In this document: in pieces, positions 28,260 to 36,479 of the stretch | Numbering within the stretch: position 1 is the stretch's first letter | Layout: each line of letters begins with the position of its first letter | NCBI GenBank assembly: GCA_011525365.1 | Contig: WTGQ01000003.1 | Location: forward strand, 124,001-188,000 | Reading direction: 5' to 3' | Source: Acidobacteriota bacterium | Lineage (GTDB): Bacteria; Acidobacteriota; Thermoanaerobaculia; Multivoradales; Multivoraceae | DNA length: 64,000 nt | Made by a program: the position numbers and the translations under genes | Notes under the pieces: model-generated | Database searches by the model: none | Told to the model about the DNA's origin: nothing | The model's input: the letters and a program-made list of their open reading frames with translations, nothing else

Positions 28260-28889
28260 ATGGAGGCGGACGGGCGAGCGTCCGTCTCCATGCTCCACGG
28301 CTTTACGCTGATGGAACTCCTGATCGCGACCGCGGTGCTCGCCCTGCTGGCGACCCTGGCGGCGCCGCCCTTGCGCCACCAGATCTCCCAGCACCGGGTG
28401 CGCCTGGCCGCTTCGGAGGTCGCGGCGGCCTTCTGGACCGCCCGCGCCGGCGCCGTCCGCCACGGAGTCGCGATCGCGGTTCGGTTCGAAGTTGACGAAG
28501 CGGCGCCGGACGGAGTGCCTTCCGTCTTCTCGCTCTATGCGGACGGTGACGGCGACGGTGTGCGCACGGCGGACCTGAGGAGCGGAACCGACCCGCGAAT
28601 TCGGCGACCGGCGCGCCTGCTCCATGTCGGCAGCGGTGTTCGTTTCGGCTTCCCTGAGGAGCTGGAGCCCCGCGGCTTCAGCGGTTCGGAACGGCTGGAC
28701 CGGCTCGATGACCCGGTGCGGTTCGGCCGCAGCGACCTGGCTTCGTTCGGGCCGCTTGGCACGGCGAGTCCGGGCACGGTCTTCCTCACGGACGGCTACC
28801 ACCTGTTCGCGGTTCGCGTCTACAACCGCACCGGCAAGATCCAGATTCTCCGCTACGTGCGGGAGCGGGAGGAATGGAAGGCTGTCTGA
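28260..28889 (+). CDS. Type IV pilin-like / GspH-FimT pseudopilin
   Basis: The N-terminal HGFTLMELLIATAVLALL is a class III prepilin signal; prepilin peptidase would cut after Gly, leaving Phe1 and Glu5. A globular domain of about 180 residues follows with ARAGAVRHGVAIAVRF and DGYHLFAVRVYNRTGKIQILRY, like GspH/FimT minor pilins. The start is uncertain: ATG codons at 28182, 28260 and 28290 are in frame with no clear ribosome site. The upstream one overlaps the ComEA-like gene. Confidence 0.78.
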   Translation: MEADGRASVSMLHGFTLMELLIATAVLALLATLAAPPLRHQISQHRVRLAASEVAAAFWTARAGAVRHGVAIAVRFEVDEAAPDGVPSVFSLYADGDGDGVRTADLRSGTDPRIRRPARLLHVGSGVRFGFPEELEPRGFSGSERLDRLDDPVRFGRSDLASFGPLGTASPGTVFLTDGYHLFAVRVYNRTGKIQILRYVREREEWKAV

Positions 28890-28905
28890 AGCGGCGGGCG
28901 GGCGC

Positions 28906-28911
28906 TAGGCT
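28906..28911 (+). promoter_or_regulatory. -10-like TAGGCT for leaderless mtnA
   Basis: TAGGCT ends 6 bases before the mtnA ATG, which lacks a ribosome site. Confidence 0.5.
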
Positions 28912-28917
28912 TCGGCA

Positions 28918-29949
28918 ATGGCAGATGGCTTCTCGCCCATCCGGTGGAGCGACGGCGAGTTGCTGCTGCTCGATCAGACCCTGCTTCCGGAGCAGGAGGT
29001 ATGGCTCCACTGCCGCCGGCCCGAAGACGTAGCCGGAGCGATTCGCCGTCTCTCGGTGCGGGGTGCGCCGGCGATCGGCGTCGCCGCGGCCTACGGCCTG
29101 GTGCTCGGCGCCGACGAGTTCGACGCCGCCTACGAGCTGCTGCTCGCAACGCGACCGACCGCGGTCAACCTGCGCTGGGCTCTCGACCAGGGCCGCGCAC
29201 TCCAGGAACGCTGCGTCGAAGCCGGGGAGCGCGAAGAGCTGCGTGAGCGACTGCTCGAGTGGGCCCGCGACCTGCACCGCGAGGACATCGCCGCCAACTG
29301 CCGGATCGGGATGTTCGGCCGGGAACTGTTCGCGGAGGGCGACCGCGTCCTGACCCACTGCAACGCCGGCGCCCTGGCGACCGCCGGCTACGGCACGGCG
29401 ATCGGCGTGGTGGAGGCGGCCTGGTCGGCCGGGCGTCTCGCCAGCGTCTGGGTCGACGAGACGCGGCCGCTGCTCCAGGGTTCCCGGCTGACGACCTGGG
29501 AACTCAGACGGCTCGAGATCCCGCATCGCCTGATCACGGACAACAGTGCCGGAGCGATCATCGCGCGCGGCTGGGTCCAGAAGATCGTCGTCGGCGCCGA
29601 CCGGATCGCCGCCAACGGCGACGTCGCGAACAAGGTCGGCACCTATCCGGTCGCCGTGCTCGCGGCCCGTCACGGGGTTCCCTTCTACGTCGCGGCGCCC
29701 CTGTCGACGATCGACTGCGGCACGGCGTCGGGCGCCGACATTCCGATCGAGGAGCGCGACGCCGAGGAGGTGGTCCACGCCTTCGGCAAGCGGATCGCGC
29801 CCCAGGACACCGAGGCCCTGAACATTGCGTTCGACGTCACGCCGGCGGAGCTGGTGGGCGCGTTGATCACGGACGCCGGCGTGCTCCGGCCACCGTATGG
29901 GGAGTCGATCGCCTCAGCGTTCAGGGATCGAGGAGCTCCCGGCCTTTGA
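28918..29949 (+). CDS. mtnA: S-methyl-5-thioribose-1-phosphate isomerase
   Basis: Methionine salvage enzyme converting methylthioribose-1-P to methylthioribulose-1-P, 343 residues. The substrate loop RGAPAIGVAAAYG, catalytic Cys in HCNAGALATAGYGTA, and catalytic Asp in VGADRIAANGDVANKVGTY match the eIF2B-like family. No other salvage genes are adjacent. It converges with the DUF885 gene. Confidence 0.93.
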   Translation: MADGFSPIRWSDGELLLLDQTLLPEQEVWLHCRRPEDVAGAIRRLSVRGAPAIGVAAAYGLVLGADEFDAAYELLLATRPTAVNLRWALDQGRALQERCVEAGEREELRERLLEWARDLHREDIAANCRIGMFGRELFAEGDRVLTHCNAGALATAGYGTAIGVVEAAWSAGRLASVWVDETRPLLQGSRLTTWELRRLEIPHRLITDNSAGAIIARGWVQKIVVGADRIAANGDVANKVGTYPVAVLAARHGVPFYVAAPLSTIDCGTASGADIPIEERDAEEVVHAFGKRIAPQDTEALNIAFDVTPAELVGALITDAGVLRPPYGESIASAFRDRGAPGL

Positions 29950-29963
29950 CCTGGCAGTCGGTG

Positions 29964-31673
29964 TTACCAGAGCTGTGAGACTTCGTCGTCGTACCCGGTC
30001 ATTTCCCACCGGATGAGCGACCAGGGGATCTGGCCCGCGGCGTAGACCTCGTCCAGGAACTCCCGCAAGACGAAGTCGTCGCCGAGTTGATTGGCGCGGT
30101 CTCGCATCAGCTTCATGAACTGGACCTTCCCCAGGACCATGAGCATGTGATGCCCCACGCCGCGCAGCGTCGTATCCAGTTCGAACCACAGATGGTGGCT
30201 GCCCTCCAGCAACTCGCCATGCGGCGCATTGTCGATACAGAACCGCGTGGCTTCCGCCAGGCTCCAGTCGCCGCTGTGCATGTAGATGTCGGAGAGCGCG
30301 CGCACGGTACGGAAAGCCGCCTGCTCATAGGTGACCTCTCTGCCGTGGGGATTGCGTCCGTCCAGATACCCCGCGTGCATCAGTAGCTCCTCGAGAGCAA
30401 ACGCAAGCCCCTCGTCGCGCGCCGTCGAGATCTTGTACGCCCGCTCTCCGCCACGGATGGGCCGATCGTCGCGCTCCGCCCTGAGCATGTCGAAGTGGTG
30501 GCCGACCAGCTCATGGGTGTTCTCCATCACCGCTTCCCGGTGAGAGAAGTTGAAGAAGTAGTCGTGGGTCTCGGGCCAGGGATCCTCCAGGGAGTAGCCC
30601 TTTCCGAAGAGCCGCGAATCGAAGTAGTCATCCGGCACGAGGAAGTCGTGCACCGTGAAGATCTCCTCGTCGCGCAGGAAGTCCATGACGTGACCGACGG
30701 CTTCTTCGATGCCTTCCCTGTACTCGACCTGTGACCCGACGGGTATGAGTGGCGGAACGTCGCGATTCCGGTTCTCCTCCAGTCGCTGGAAGGTGATTAC
30801 GCGATTGTCTTCAAGTTCGACGATCGTTCGAATGTCGTCCCAGGTGTAGGGAAACAGATAGACGTTCCTGAGGAGCCAGTTGTAGTTGTCCTTGCCCACG
30901 CCCGTGGTGCCCGTCATCCGATGTTCGTTGGACCGTATCCAGTCCTCATAGTCGTCGATGGCGAGCAGTGCCGGCCCGACGTCCGCCACGAGTTCCGGAT
31001 GATGAATCCTCAGACCCTCCGCGAGCGACCCGTAGGCCGATCTGGTGTCTCCGATGGAGAGGACCGCCAGCGTGGCCAGGTCGGCGGCGATCAGCGAAAA
31101 GTCGTTGAGATTCTCTTTCGCCTGCTGCACCAGATCGGGTACCGATCTGAGCCTTGATTGCAAATCCGCCACTTCATCCCCCTGGAGAGGCGGTTCAGCT
31201 ACCCAGGCGAACGTGGCGATCACGTCGTTGTAGAAGCCGGGATCCGTCGACCATGGGCTGAGAACCCGGTGCTGGAACTCGTAACCGTTCATCTCCGCCC
31301 GGACGAGGTGGTAGTCGACCTGTTCCGGGATCGTCCAGCTCGCGGGGTCGATCGACTCCAACCGCTCCTGAAACGTCCCCAGCTCGCTGTACTTCTCCGC
31401 CATTGCATCGGCGGAGAAGTCCGGCGCAGTGTCCAGGTTGGACAGGATCCAGCCGCTCTGCGAGTAGGCCTGGATGTTGCCGGCACCGGCCTGCTGAAAG
31501 GAACGAAACTCCCCGAAGAGGGAGACCAGGTCGGCGTAGCTGGTGCTTGCGACTGCCCGAGTCGTCCCGGTTTCCGCCGGATCGCCTCCCGGGTCATTCG
31601 ACAGCAAGAAGTACAGGACGAAGCCGGCGAGTATGGCCGCCAGAACGAGCAGAAGATTGCGGGTAGTTATCAT
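29964..31673 (-). CDS. DUF885-family metalloprotease-like protein, membrane-anchored
   Basis: 569 residues. N-terminal membrane anchor about 6-24 (LLLVLAAILAGFVLYFLL). The zinc motif HELVGHH is at 387-393 and a downstream EGLAFALEELL supplies the expected third ligand region, as in DUF885 proteins (usually HEAxPGHH). The Pro before Gly is replaced by Val. Family members are presumed dipeptidases, but a substrate is not established. The ATG at 31673 is preferred because GGGGGGAC precedes it and the membrane anchor starts there. Confidence 0.8.
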   Translation of the reverse strand: MITTRNLLLVLAAILAGFVLYFLLSNDPGGDPAETGTTRAVASTSYADLVSLFGEFRSFQQAGAGNIQAYSQSGWILSNLDTAPDFSADAMAEKYSELGTFQERLESIDPASWTIPEQVDYHLVRAEMNGYEFQHRVLSPWSTDPGFYNDVIATFAWVAEPPLQGDEVADLQSRLRSVPDLVQQAKENLNDFSLIAADLATLAVLSIGDTRSAYGSLAEGLRIHHPELVADVGPALLAIDDYEDWIRSNEHRMTGTTGVGKDNYNWLLRNVYLFPYTWDDIRTIVELEDNRVITFQRLEENRNRDVPPLIPVGSQVEYREGIEEAVGHVMDFLRDEEIFTVHDFLVPDDYFDSRLFGKGYSLEDPWPETHDYFFNFSHREAVMENTHELVGHHFDMLRAERDDRPIRGGERAYKISTARDEGLAFALEELLMHAGYLDGRNPHGREVTYEQAAFRTVRALSDIYMHSGDWSLAEATRFCIDNAPHGELLEGSHHLWFELDTTLRGVGHHMLMVLGKVQFMKLMRDRANQLGDDFVLREFLDEVYAAGQIPWSLIRWEMTGYDDEVSQLW

Positions 31674-31773
31674 GTGTCCCCCCCGGAGTGCTGCTTGCCG
31701 CTGTGTTGCCATCATATGGGCCCGTCCTGGTGCTGCGGGCGCCGCGGTTGATCAGCCGGGGCGTTGCCGGCCG

Positions 31774-32820
31774 TTGAGCGGGTATCCGGACCTCAGCGCC
31801 GCTTTCGCGCAGTTCGCGCGGGTCGAAGCGCCGGACCTCGACTCGCCGACGTACGCGGAACTCGCGTCGGGCGTGGCCGAGGACGTCGAACTGCTGGCGC
31901 TGGCGGCGCAACGGCAGGAAGGTCAACCGGCGCCGAACATGCTCTTTGGGGCAGTGCAGTACCTGCTCCTCCAGGGAGTCGAGCATCCGCTGGCCGCGCA
32001 CTACCCCATCCTCTCGGGCCCGGCACCGGCGCCGGGGCCGGCCTTCCCGCCCTTCCGGGCGTTCTGCCTCGAACACCGCGAGGCGGTCGCGGACCTGATC
32101 GCCACTCGTCGCACCCAGACCCAGGTCGTGCGGCGCTGCACCTGCCTTCTGCCCGCGTTCGGCCAGGTCCACCGCGAGGCCGGAGCGCCGCTGGCCCTGA
32201 TCGACGTCGGCGCCAGCGCCGGCCTGAACCTGAACTTCGACCGCTACGCCTACCGGTATCTGCGAGACGGAGGTGAGGTCCTGCGCTGGGGAAGAGAGGC
32301 GGCGCGGGTTGAACTCGAAGCCGATCTGCGGGGCCCCGGCACACTGCCGGCGCCGCCACGGGAGATCCCGGTAGCCAGCCGCGACGGAATCGACCTGAAC
32401 CCGATCGACCGCGGCACCGCGGATGAGTTGCTCTGGCTGCGAGCGCTGATCTGGCCCGAGCACGTGGAGCGCCACGCCCAGCTCGTGGACGCCGCGACCG
32501 AACTGAAGGACAGCCCGGTCCGTCTCCATCGCGGCGACGCTTCTCGTGAACTGCCGCACCTGCTCGAGCGAGTCCCGGCCGAAGCGGCGCTGGTCGTCTA
32601 CTCCACCATCGCTCTCTACCAGGTTCCCCGTGAGGGCCGGCGGCGCATCACGGAAGCGCTGGAGGTCCGGAGCTGGAAGCGGCCCGTTTGGCGGGTAGCC
32701 CTGGAGGGCGCCCATCGGCCGAGCCTGACGCTGACCAGGTACCGGAGCGGTTCGGGCGAAACGGAGATACTCGCCCGGGCCTCGCCCCACGGCTGGTGGA
32801 TCGAGTGGCGGGACCCTTAG
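31774..32820 (+). CDS. DUF2332-family protein
   Basis: About 348 residues from a tentative TTG. Family features are NMLFGAVQYLLLQGVEHPLA, a motif-I-like IDVGASAGLNLNFDRYAY resembling SAM-dependent methyltransferases, and ELLWLRALIWPEHVER. Function is unknown; a methyltransferase fold is inferred from the glycine-rich motif. No ribosome site or TANNNT box marks the start, so the N-terminus is uncertain. Confidence 0.78.
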   Translation: MSGYPDLSAAFAQFARVEAPDLDSPTYAELASGVAEDVELLALAAQRQEGQPAPNMLFGAVQYLLLQGVEHPLAAHYPILSGPAPAPGPAFPPFRAFCLEHREAVADLIATRRTQTQVVRRCTCLLPAFGQVHREAGAPLALIDVGASAGLNLNFDRYAYRYLRDGGEVLRWGREAARVELEADLRGPGTLPAPPREIPVASRDGIDLNPIDRGTADELLWLRALIWPEHVERHAQLVDAATELKDSPVRLHRGDASRELPHLLERVPAEAALVVYSTIALYQVPREGRRRITEALEVRSWKRPVWRVALEGAHRPSLTLTRYRSGSGETEILARASPHGWWIEWRDP

Positions 32821-32836
32821 GCCCGGCGCCCTCGGG

Positions 32837-35443
32837 TCAGAACGAGAAGGTGACCGTCATCGAGACGGACCGCGCTGCCCCGAGCCACGCCGCGTTCTCG
32901 GTGATCGCGGAGAGGTAGGCCTCGTCGAGCAGGTTGTTCGCCACCAGCTCGAACGTCGTTGAGCGGAGCAGGTCGCTCAGCACCTCGCCCGAGAAGACGA
33001 CGTAGGCGTCCAGCATCCAGTACTCGTCCGTGGTCCAGTCCGCGACCAGGCTGACGCGCCGCGGCGACGTGTACTTGGCGCTGATCCCGGCGCTCAGGGG
33101 ACCGGACCGGTCGAGGGAGATGACCCACAGCCGATCCGGCACGCCGGTGACGTCCGTCCCCGGCATGATGTTCTGGTTCGCGTCGACCAGGGGGTCGCCA
33201 CTGCCGACGTACTCGGAGTTGTTCAGCGTGTAGGCGGTGTACAGGGAGAGCTGGTGGGGCATCTGCACGGTGGCCGAGAGTTCGACGCCGTTCGTTTCGA
33301 TGCCGCCCGCGTTGAAGTAGGCGCCGCCCCCCGGAATGAGGTAGTTGGGGCCGGCCGGCGTCTGCGGTCCGAGGTAGAAGATGCGGTTGTCGAAGTCGAT
33401 GACGTAGCCGGTGGCGCTAAGCGCCAGCCGTTCGGCCGAGTACTGGAGCCCGACGTCGATGTTCGAGGCGGTTTCGGGCTCGAGAGCGGCGAGGCTGCGC
33501 CCCGGCACCTCGAGCAGCGTGCTGCCGATCGCCCGGAAGTTCTCCGCGTAGCCGGCAAACAGGTCCAGGCCCTCGACCGGCGTCTCGTAGGTGACTCCGC
33601 CCGAGAGGAGCAGACTCGAATCCGAATCGACCGTCAGGTTCGGATCGACAAGGAACTGGTCCTCGCGTGACACGTCGACCAGGTACTTCTTGAGGCCGCT
33701 GGTCAACGTGAAGCGCCCGGCGTAGAGCGTCTCCTCCGCGTACAGCATCATGACGCTCTGCGGGAACTCCCACTGGTACTGGTGCCAGTAGGGCGTCGCG
33801 TGCCACTGGAAGTTGATCACCGGATCGAGGATCTGGTGCCAGTCCCGTCCAAGGTCGCGCTTCGAATCCTCGTACCAGATGCCGGCGCGCAGCTTGCTGC
33901 CGGTGTTGCCGATCGTCGTGAGCCACTCCTGGTCGAGCGTGACGCCGACGCGGTCCTTGCCGTAGTGGCTGTGCCGGTACGACTGGACCGCCGTGGCGCC
34001 CGGATGGCAGGCCGGATCGACTTCCGGGCCGCCCGGCCCGTAGTAGTTGAAGAGGAAGGACGAGGTGCAACCCGGCATCGGCTCCACGGCGGCGCCGTCG
34101 GGGCCGACGAAACGGATCAGCCCGAGCTGCGAGCCGCCCCGCACGGCGGGGCCACCCCGAAGCTCCGATTCGGCGCCGCCGCCGTCGTCGGTGATGTCGA
34201 CGATGTAGGGGGGCAGCCAGTCCCCCCGGCCCCGGTTGGCATGGAAGTAGCCGGCCAGGCTCAGCGAGAGCTCCTCGCCGAAGGACCAGTCCGCTTTCAG
34301 GTAGCCGAACGTATTGCTCCGCCGGGTTTGCCAGCTGCGCCGGTAGAACTGGTTCAGGTACGGCACGCCGGGCCAGTCGCCGATCAGGCGGTCCCAGCGC
34401 GGGTTGGCCCGGAAGTCGCTCTCGCCGTAGAGCCGCTGGTAGACGTCCTCGTGAATTCTGTCGTACGAGAGGTAGCTCGTCAGATCGACCCGGCCCTGGG
34501 ACGAGACGAGCTTCATCGCGACGTGCTCGCGCTCGTTGAGCGCCGAACCTTCCATCCAGTCGGTCGCTCCCTGGCGTGTCGCGGCGAACCAGGCGCGAGT
34601 GTTGCCTCCGAAGATCGGCCCGGTATCGACGCGCATGAAGAAGCGCTGGCCCTGGTACTCGCCGAGCGTCATCGACGCCGTGTAGGACCGCTCGTCCGCC
34701 GGATCGTCGGTCAGGTAGTTGAACGTGCCGCCCAGCGCCTCGACGGAACGCGAGGCGATGTCGGCCGTGCCCTGCGAGACCTCGACTCCGCCGAGGTTCA
34801 TCGGATCGACGAAGCGATTCGCCTTGGCGCCGCTCCAGTAGTCCGACGTGCCGTTCGGGAAACCGTCGATCGTGGTGCCGATCTGCACGTCGTTGATCGT
34901 CACCTGGAAGCCGCGCATGGCGACATTGGCCGACCAGTCGTCGAAGCCATAGGAGTCGCCCTCCTGGACGGAGACTCCCGGCAGGTTGTCGACCACCGAG
35001 GTCACGTTGGTGATCTTCGACTGCTGGAGCAGCATCGGCTGGGAGACGATGTTCCGCGCGAAGGTCCGGGGCTCCTCGGCCACGACGGTGACGGTCTCGA
35101 GCAGTCGGACGAGGTGGAGGACGAGCCGGACGTTCTCGGTGGCGCCCGCCGCCAGCGAGACGGGCTCCTCGGCCGTTTCGAAGCCCAGAAGGGACGCGGT
35201 GACGACGTAGTCGCCGGCCGCCAGACCGGCGCTCGCGTAGGCGCCGTCGCCCTGGGTGATCCGCTCCTGGCGCACGCCCGGGCCGGTCACGGTCACCGTG
35301 ACGCCGGGCAGTGGGCTACCGTCCGCGTCGCCGACGACGCCTTCTATGGTTCCGGTTGTCTGAGCTGTTGCGGCGGCCGCGGCGGCGGACAGCAGCACGG
35401 CGGCGAGGGCCAGTCGTCCTGGCCAAGGGTGCGGGGCGTCCAT
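32837..35443 (-). CDS. TonB-dependent outer-membrane receptor with carboxypeptidase-regulatory domain
   Basis: 868 residues. Signal peptide about 1-28, then a carboxypeptidase-regulatory-like domain (TGTIEGVVGDADGSPLPGVTVTV), a plug domain (SQPMLLQQSKITNVTSVVDN) and a long beta barrel ending in MTVTFSF with the terminal aromatic residue needed for BAM recognition. The ATG at 35443 has GGGAGG about 10 bases upstream. The ligand is unknown; no siderophore or SusD-like gene is beside it. Oar-like receptors of this build are common in Acidobacteriota and Bacteroidota. Confidence 0.92.
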   Translation of the reverse strand: MDAPHPWPGRLALAAVLLSAAAAAATAQTTGTIEGVVGDADGSPLPGVTVTVTGPGVRQERITQGDGAYASAGLAAGDYVVTASLLGFETAEEPVSLAAGATENVRLVLHLVRLLETVTVVAEEPRTFARNIVSQPMLLQQSKITNVTSVVDNLPGVSVQEGDSYGFDDWSANVAMRGFQVTINDVQIGTTIDGFPNGTSDYWSGAKANRFVDPMNLGGVEVSQGTADIASRSVEALGGTFNYLTDDPADERSYTASMTLGEYQGQRFFMRVDTGPIFGGNTRAWFAATRQGATDWMEGSALNEREHVAMKLVSSQGRVDLTSYLSYDRIHEDVYQRLYGESDFRANPRWDRLIGDWPGVPYLNQFYRRSWQTRRSNTFGYLKADWSFGEELSLSLAGYFHANRGRGDWLPPYIVDITDDGGGAESELRGGPAVRGGSQLGLIRFVGPDGAAVEPMPGCTSSFLFNYYGPGGPEVDPACHPGATAVQSYRHSHYGKDRVGVTLDQEWLTTIGNTGSKLRAGIWYEDSKRDLGRDWHQILDPVINFQWHATPYWHQYQWEFPQSVMMLYAEETLYAGRFTLTSGLKKYLVDVSREDQFLVDPNLTVDSDSSLLLSGGVTYETPVEGLDLFAGYAENFRAIGSTLLEVPGRSLAALEPETASNIDVGLQYSAERLALSATGYVIDFDNRIFYLGPQTPAGPNYLIPGGGAYFNAGGIETNGVELSATVQMPHQLSLYTAYTLNNSEYVGSGDPLVDANQNIMPGTDVTGVPDRLWVISLDRSGPLSAGISAKYTSPRRVSLVADWTTDEYWMLDAYVVFSGEVLSDLLRSTTFELVANNLLDEAYLSAITENAAWLGAARSVSMTVTFSF

Positions 35444-35505
35444 CGGTCCAGTACCTCCCAAGTGGTAGGTGTCCGAGCATTATGGCCCGACCGATGGAGC
35501 GGGGA

Positions 35506-35852
35506 TGGTGGAGGCGGTGGGAATCGAACCCACGTCCGCGAGACTCGGCGCGAGGGATCTACGTGCGTAGCCTTCACTCGATCAGTCGCCGCCGGCTTGG
35601 GTAGAAGGCCACCACGGCCCGCGGTCTAGCTCCGGAGTGATCCGGCCTGAGTTCGGAGCAGCGCTCAGACGTTTGATCCACTTTGAGTGTCGCTCCTGAC
35701 GGCGCCGCGAATCAAGGCTCCGGCAGGACCGTGACGGCTCTTAAGCCGCCAGTGCCAATTCGTCGTTGGCGAGTGTAAAGGTCCGGTTTACGAGTCGGAC
35801 TCGGCACGCAACCCCCGAACCGCATGATCTCCCGTCGAAGCCATGCGCCCCC
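35506..35852 (-). ncRNA. ssrA: Transfer-messenger RNA (tmRNA)
   Basis: Rescues stalled ribosomes with SmpB. The 5' end GGGGGCGCATGGCTTCGAC and 3' end GGGTTCGATTCCCACCGCC plus TCCACCA are the conserved tRNA-like ends; seven acceptor pairs form, including one G-U, and CCA is encoded. The tag frame reads ANDELALAA and then TAA. A -10-like TAGAAT is at 35869-35864 with TTGACC about 20 bases further up. Length 347. Confidence 0.97.
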
Positions 35853-35891
35853 AGGGACCCGCGATTCTACCGTATTGCCGCAGTTGAGCGG

Positions 35892-36416
35892 TCAACCGTC
35901 CACGGGAACGGGCGCTGGCGATCCGTGCGGCAGCCAGACGGGGCCTTTTACTCGAGGATGGTTGATTTCGATCATCCCGGTGCCGAAAGGCTGCCGGCGG
36001 ATGCGCTCACGCACCCTCGCCGGGGGCGCGAACTCGCCTGCCTTCTCCCATGCCCGTTCGGCCCTGGTGTACCGCTGCTGCTGCCAGTAGAGATTGCCGA
36101 GCCAACTCCAGACCACCTTCCGGTCTGAGCCGGCTACAAGCCCCAGGGCGGTCTTGAACTCCTTCCTGGCGGCCCGGTACCGGCCCTGGCGGGTGAGGAC
36201 CTCACCCAGGGCGCAGTGTGCTCGCCACCCCGGGTCGGCGGAGATGGCGCTCCGGATCGCCTGCTCGGAGGCGGCGATCGCTTCCGTGGTCTGGCCGCTG
36301 CTCTCCTCGTAGTCGCCGGCCTCAAGAGCGGCAAGGCCTTCCTCGCAGTCGGCGACGGTCGCCGTAGCGACAAGAGCCGCGCCGAGCAGAAACACGAGGT
36401 GGGGGCCGACCTTCAC
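35892..36416 (-). CDS. Secreted TPR-repeat protein
   Basis: 174 residues. A signal peptide (about 1-22) is followed by tetratricopeptide-like repeats: AIRSAISADPGWRAHCALGEVLTRQGRY, ARKEFKTALGLV and WLGNLYWQQQRYTRAERAWEKA. The GTG start is supported by TACGCT ending 7 bases before it (36429-36424, minus). TPR modules mediate protein contacts; the partner is not evident. Confidence 0.8.
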   Translation of the reverse strand: MKVGPHLVFLLGAALVATATVADCEEGLAALEAGDYEESSGQTTEAIAASEQAIRSAISADPGWRAHCALGEVLTRQGRYRAARKEFKTALGLVAGSDRKVVWSWLGNLYWQQQRYTRAERAWEKAGEFAPPARVRERIRRQPFGTGMIEINHPRVKGPVWLPHGSPAPVPVDG

Positions 36417-36479
36417 GCTCGCCAGCGTAGCAAAGCGCCGCCAACGGCCGGCCTCGTTCAGGCGGCCTTGGGGCTGCCC

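Noticed and set aside
33782-35629. A 615-codon open frame on plus, antisense to the TonB receptor
   Set aside because: The minus-strand receptor has a signal peptide, plug and barrel end and is clearly the real gene. The antisense frame has no recognisable domain and is explained by high GC content.
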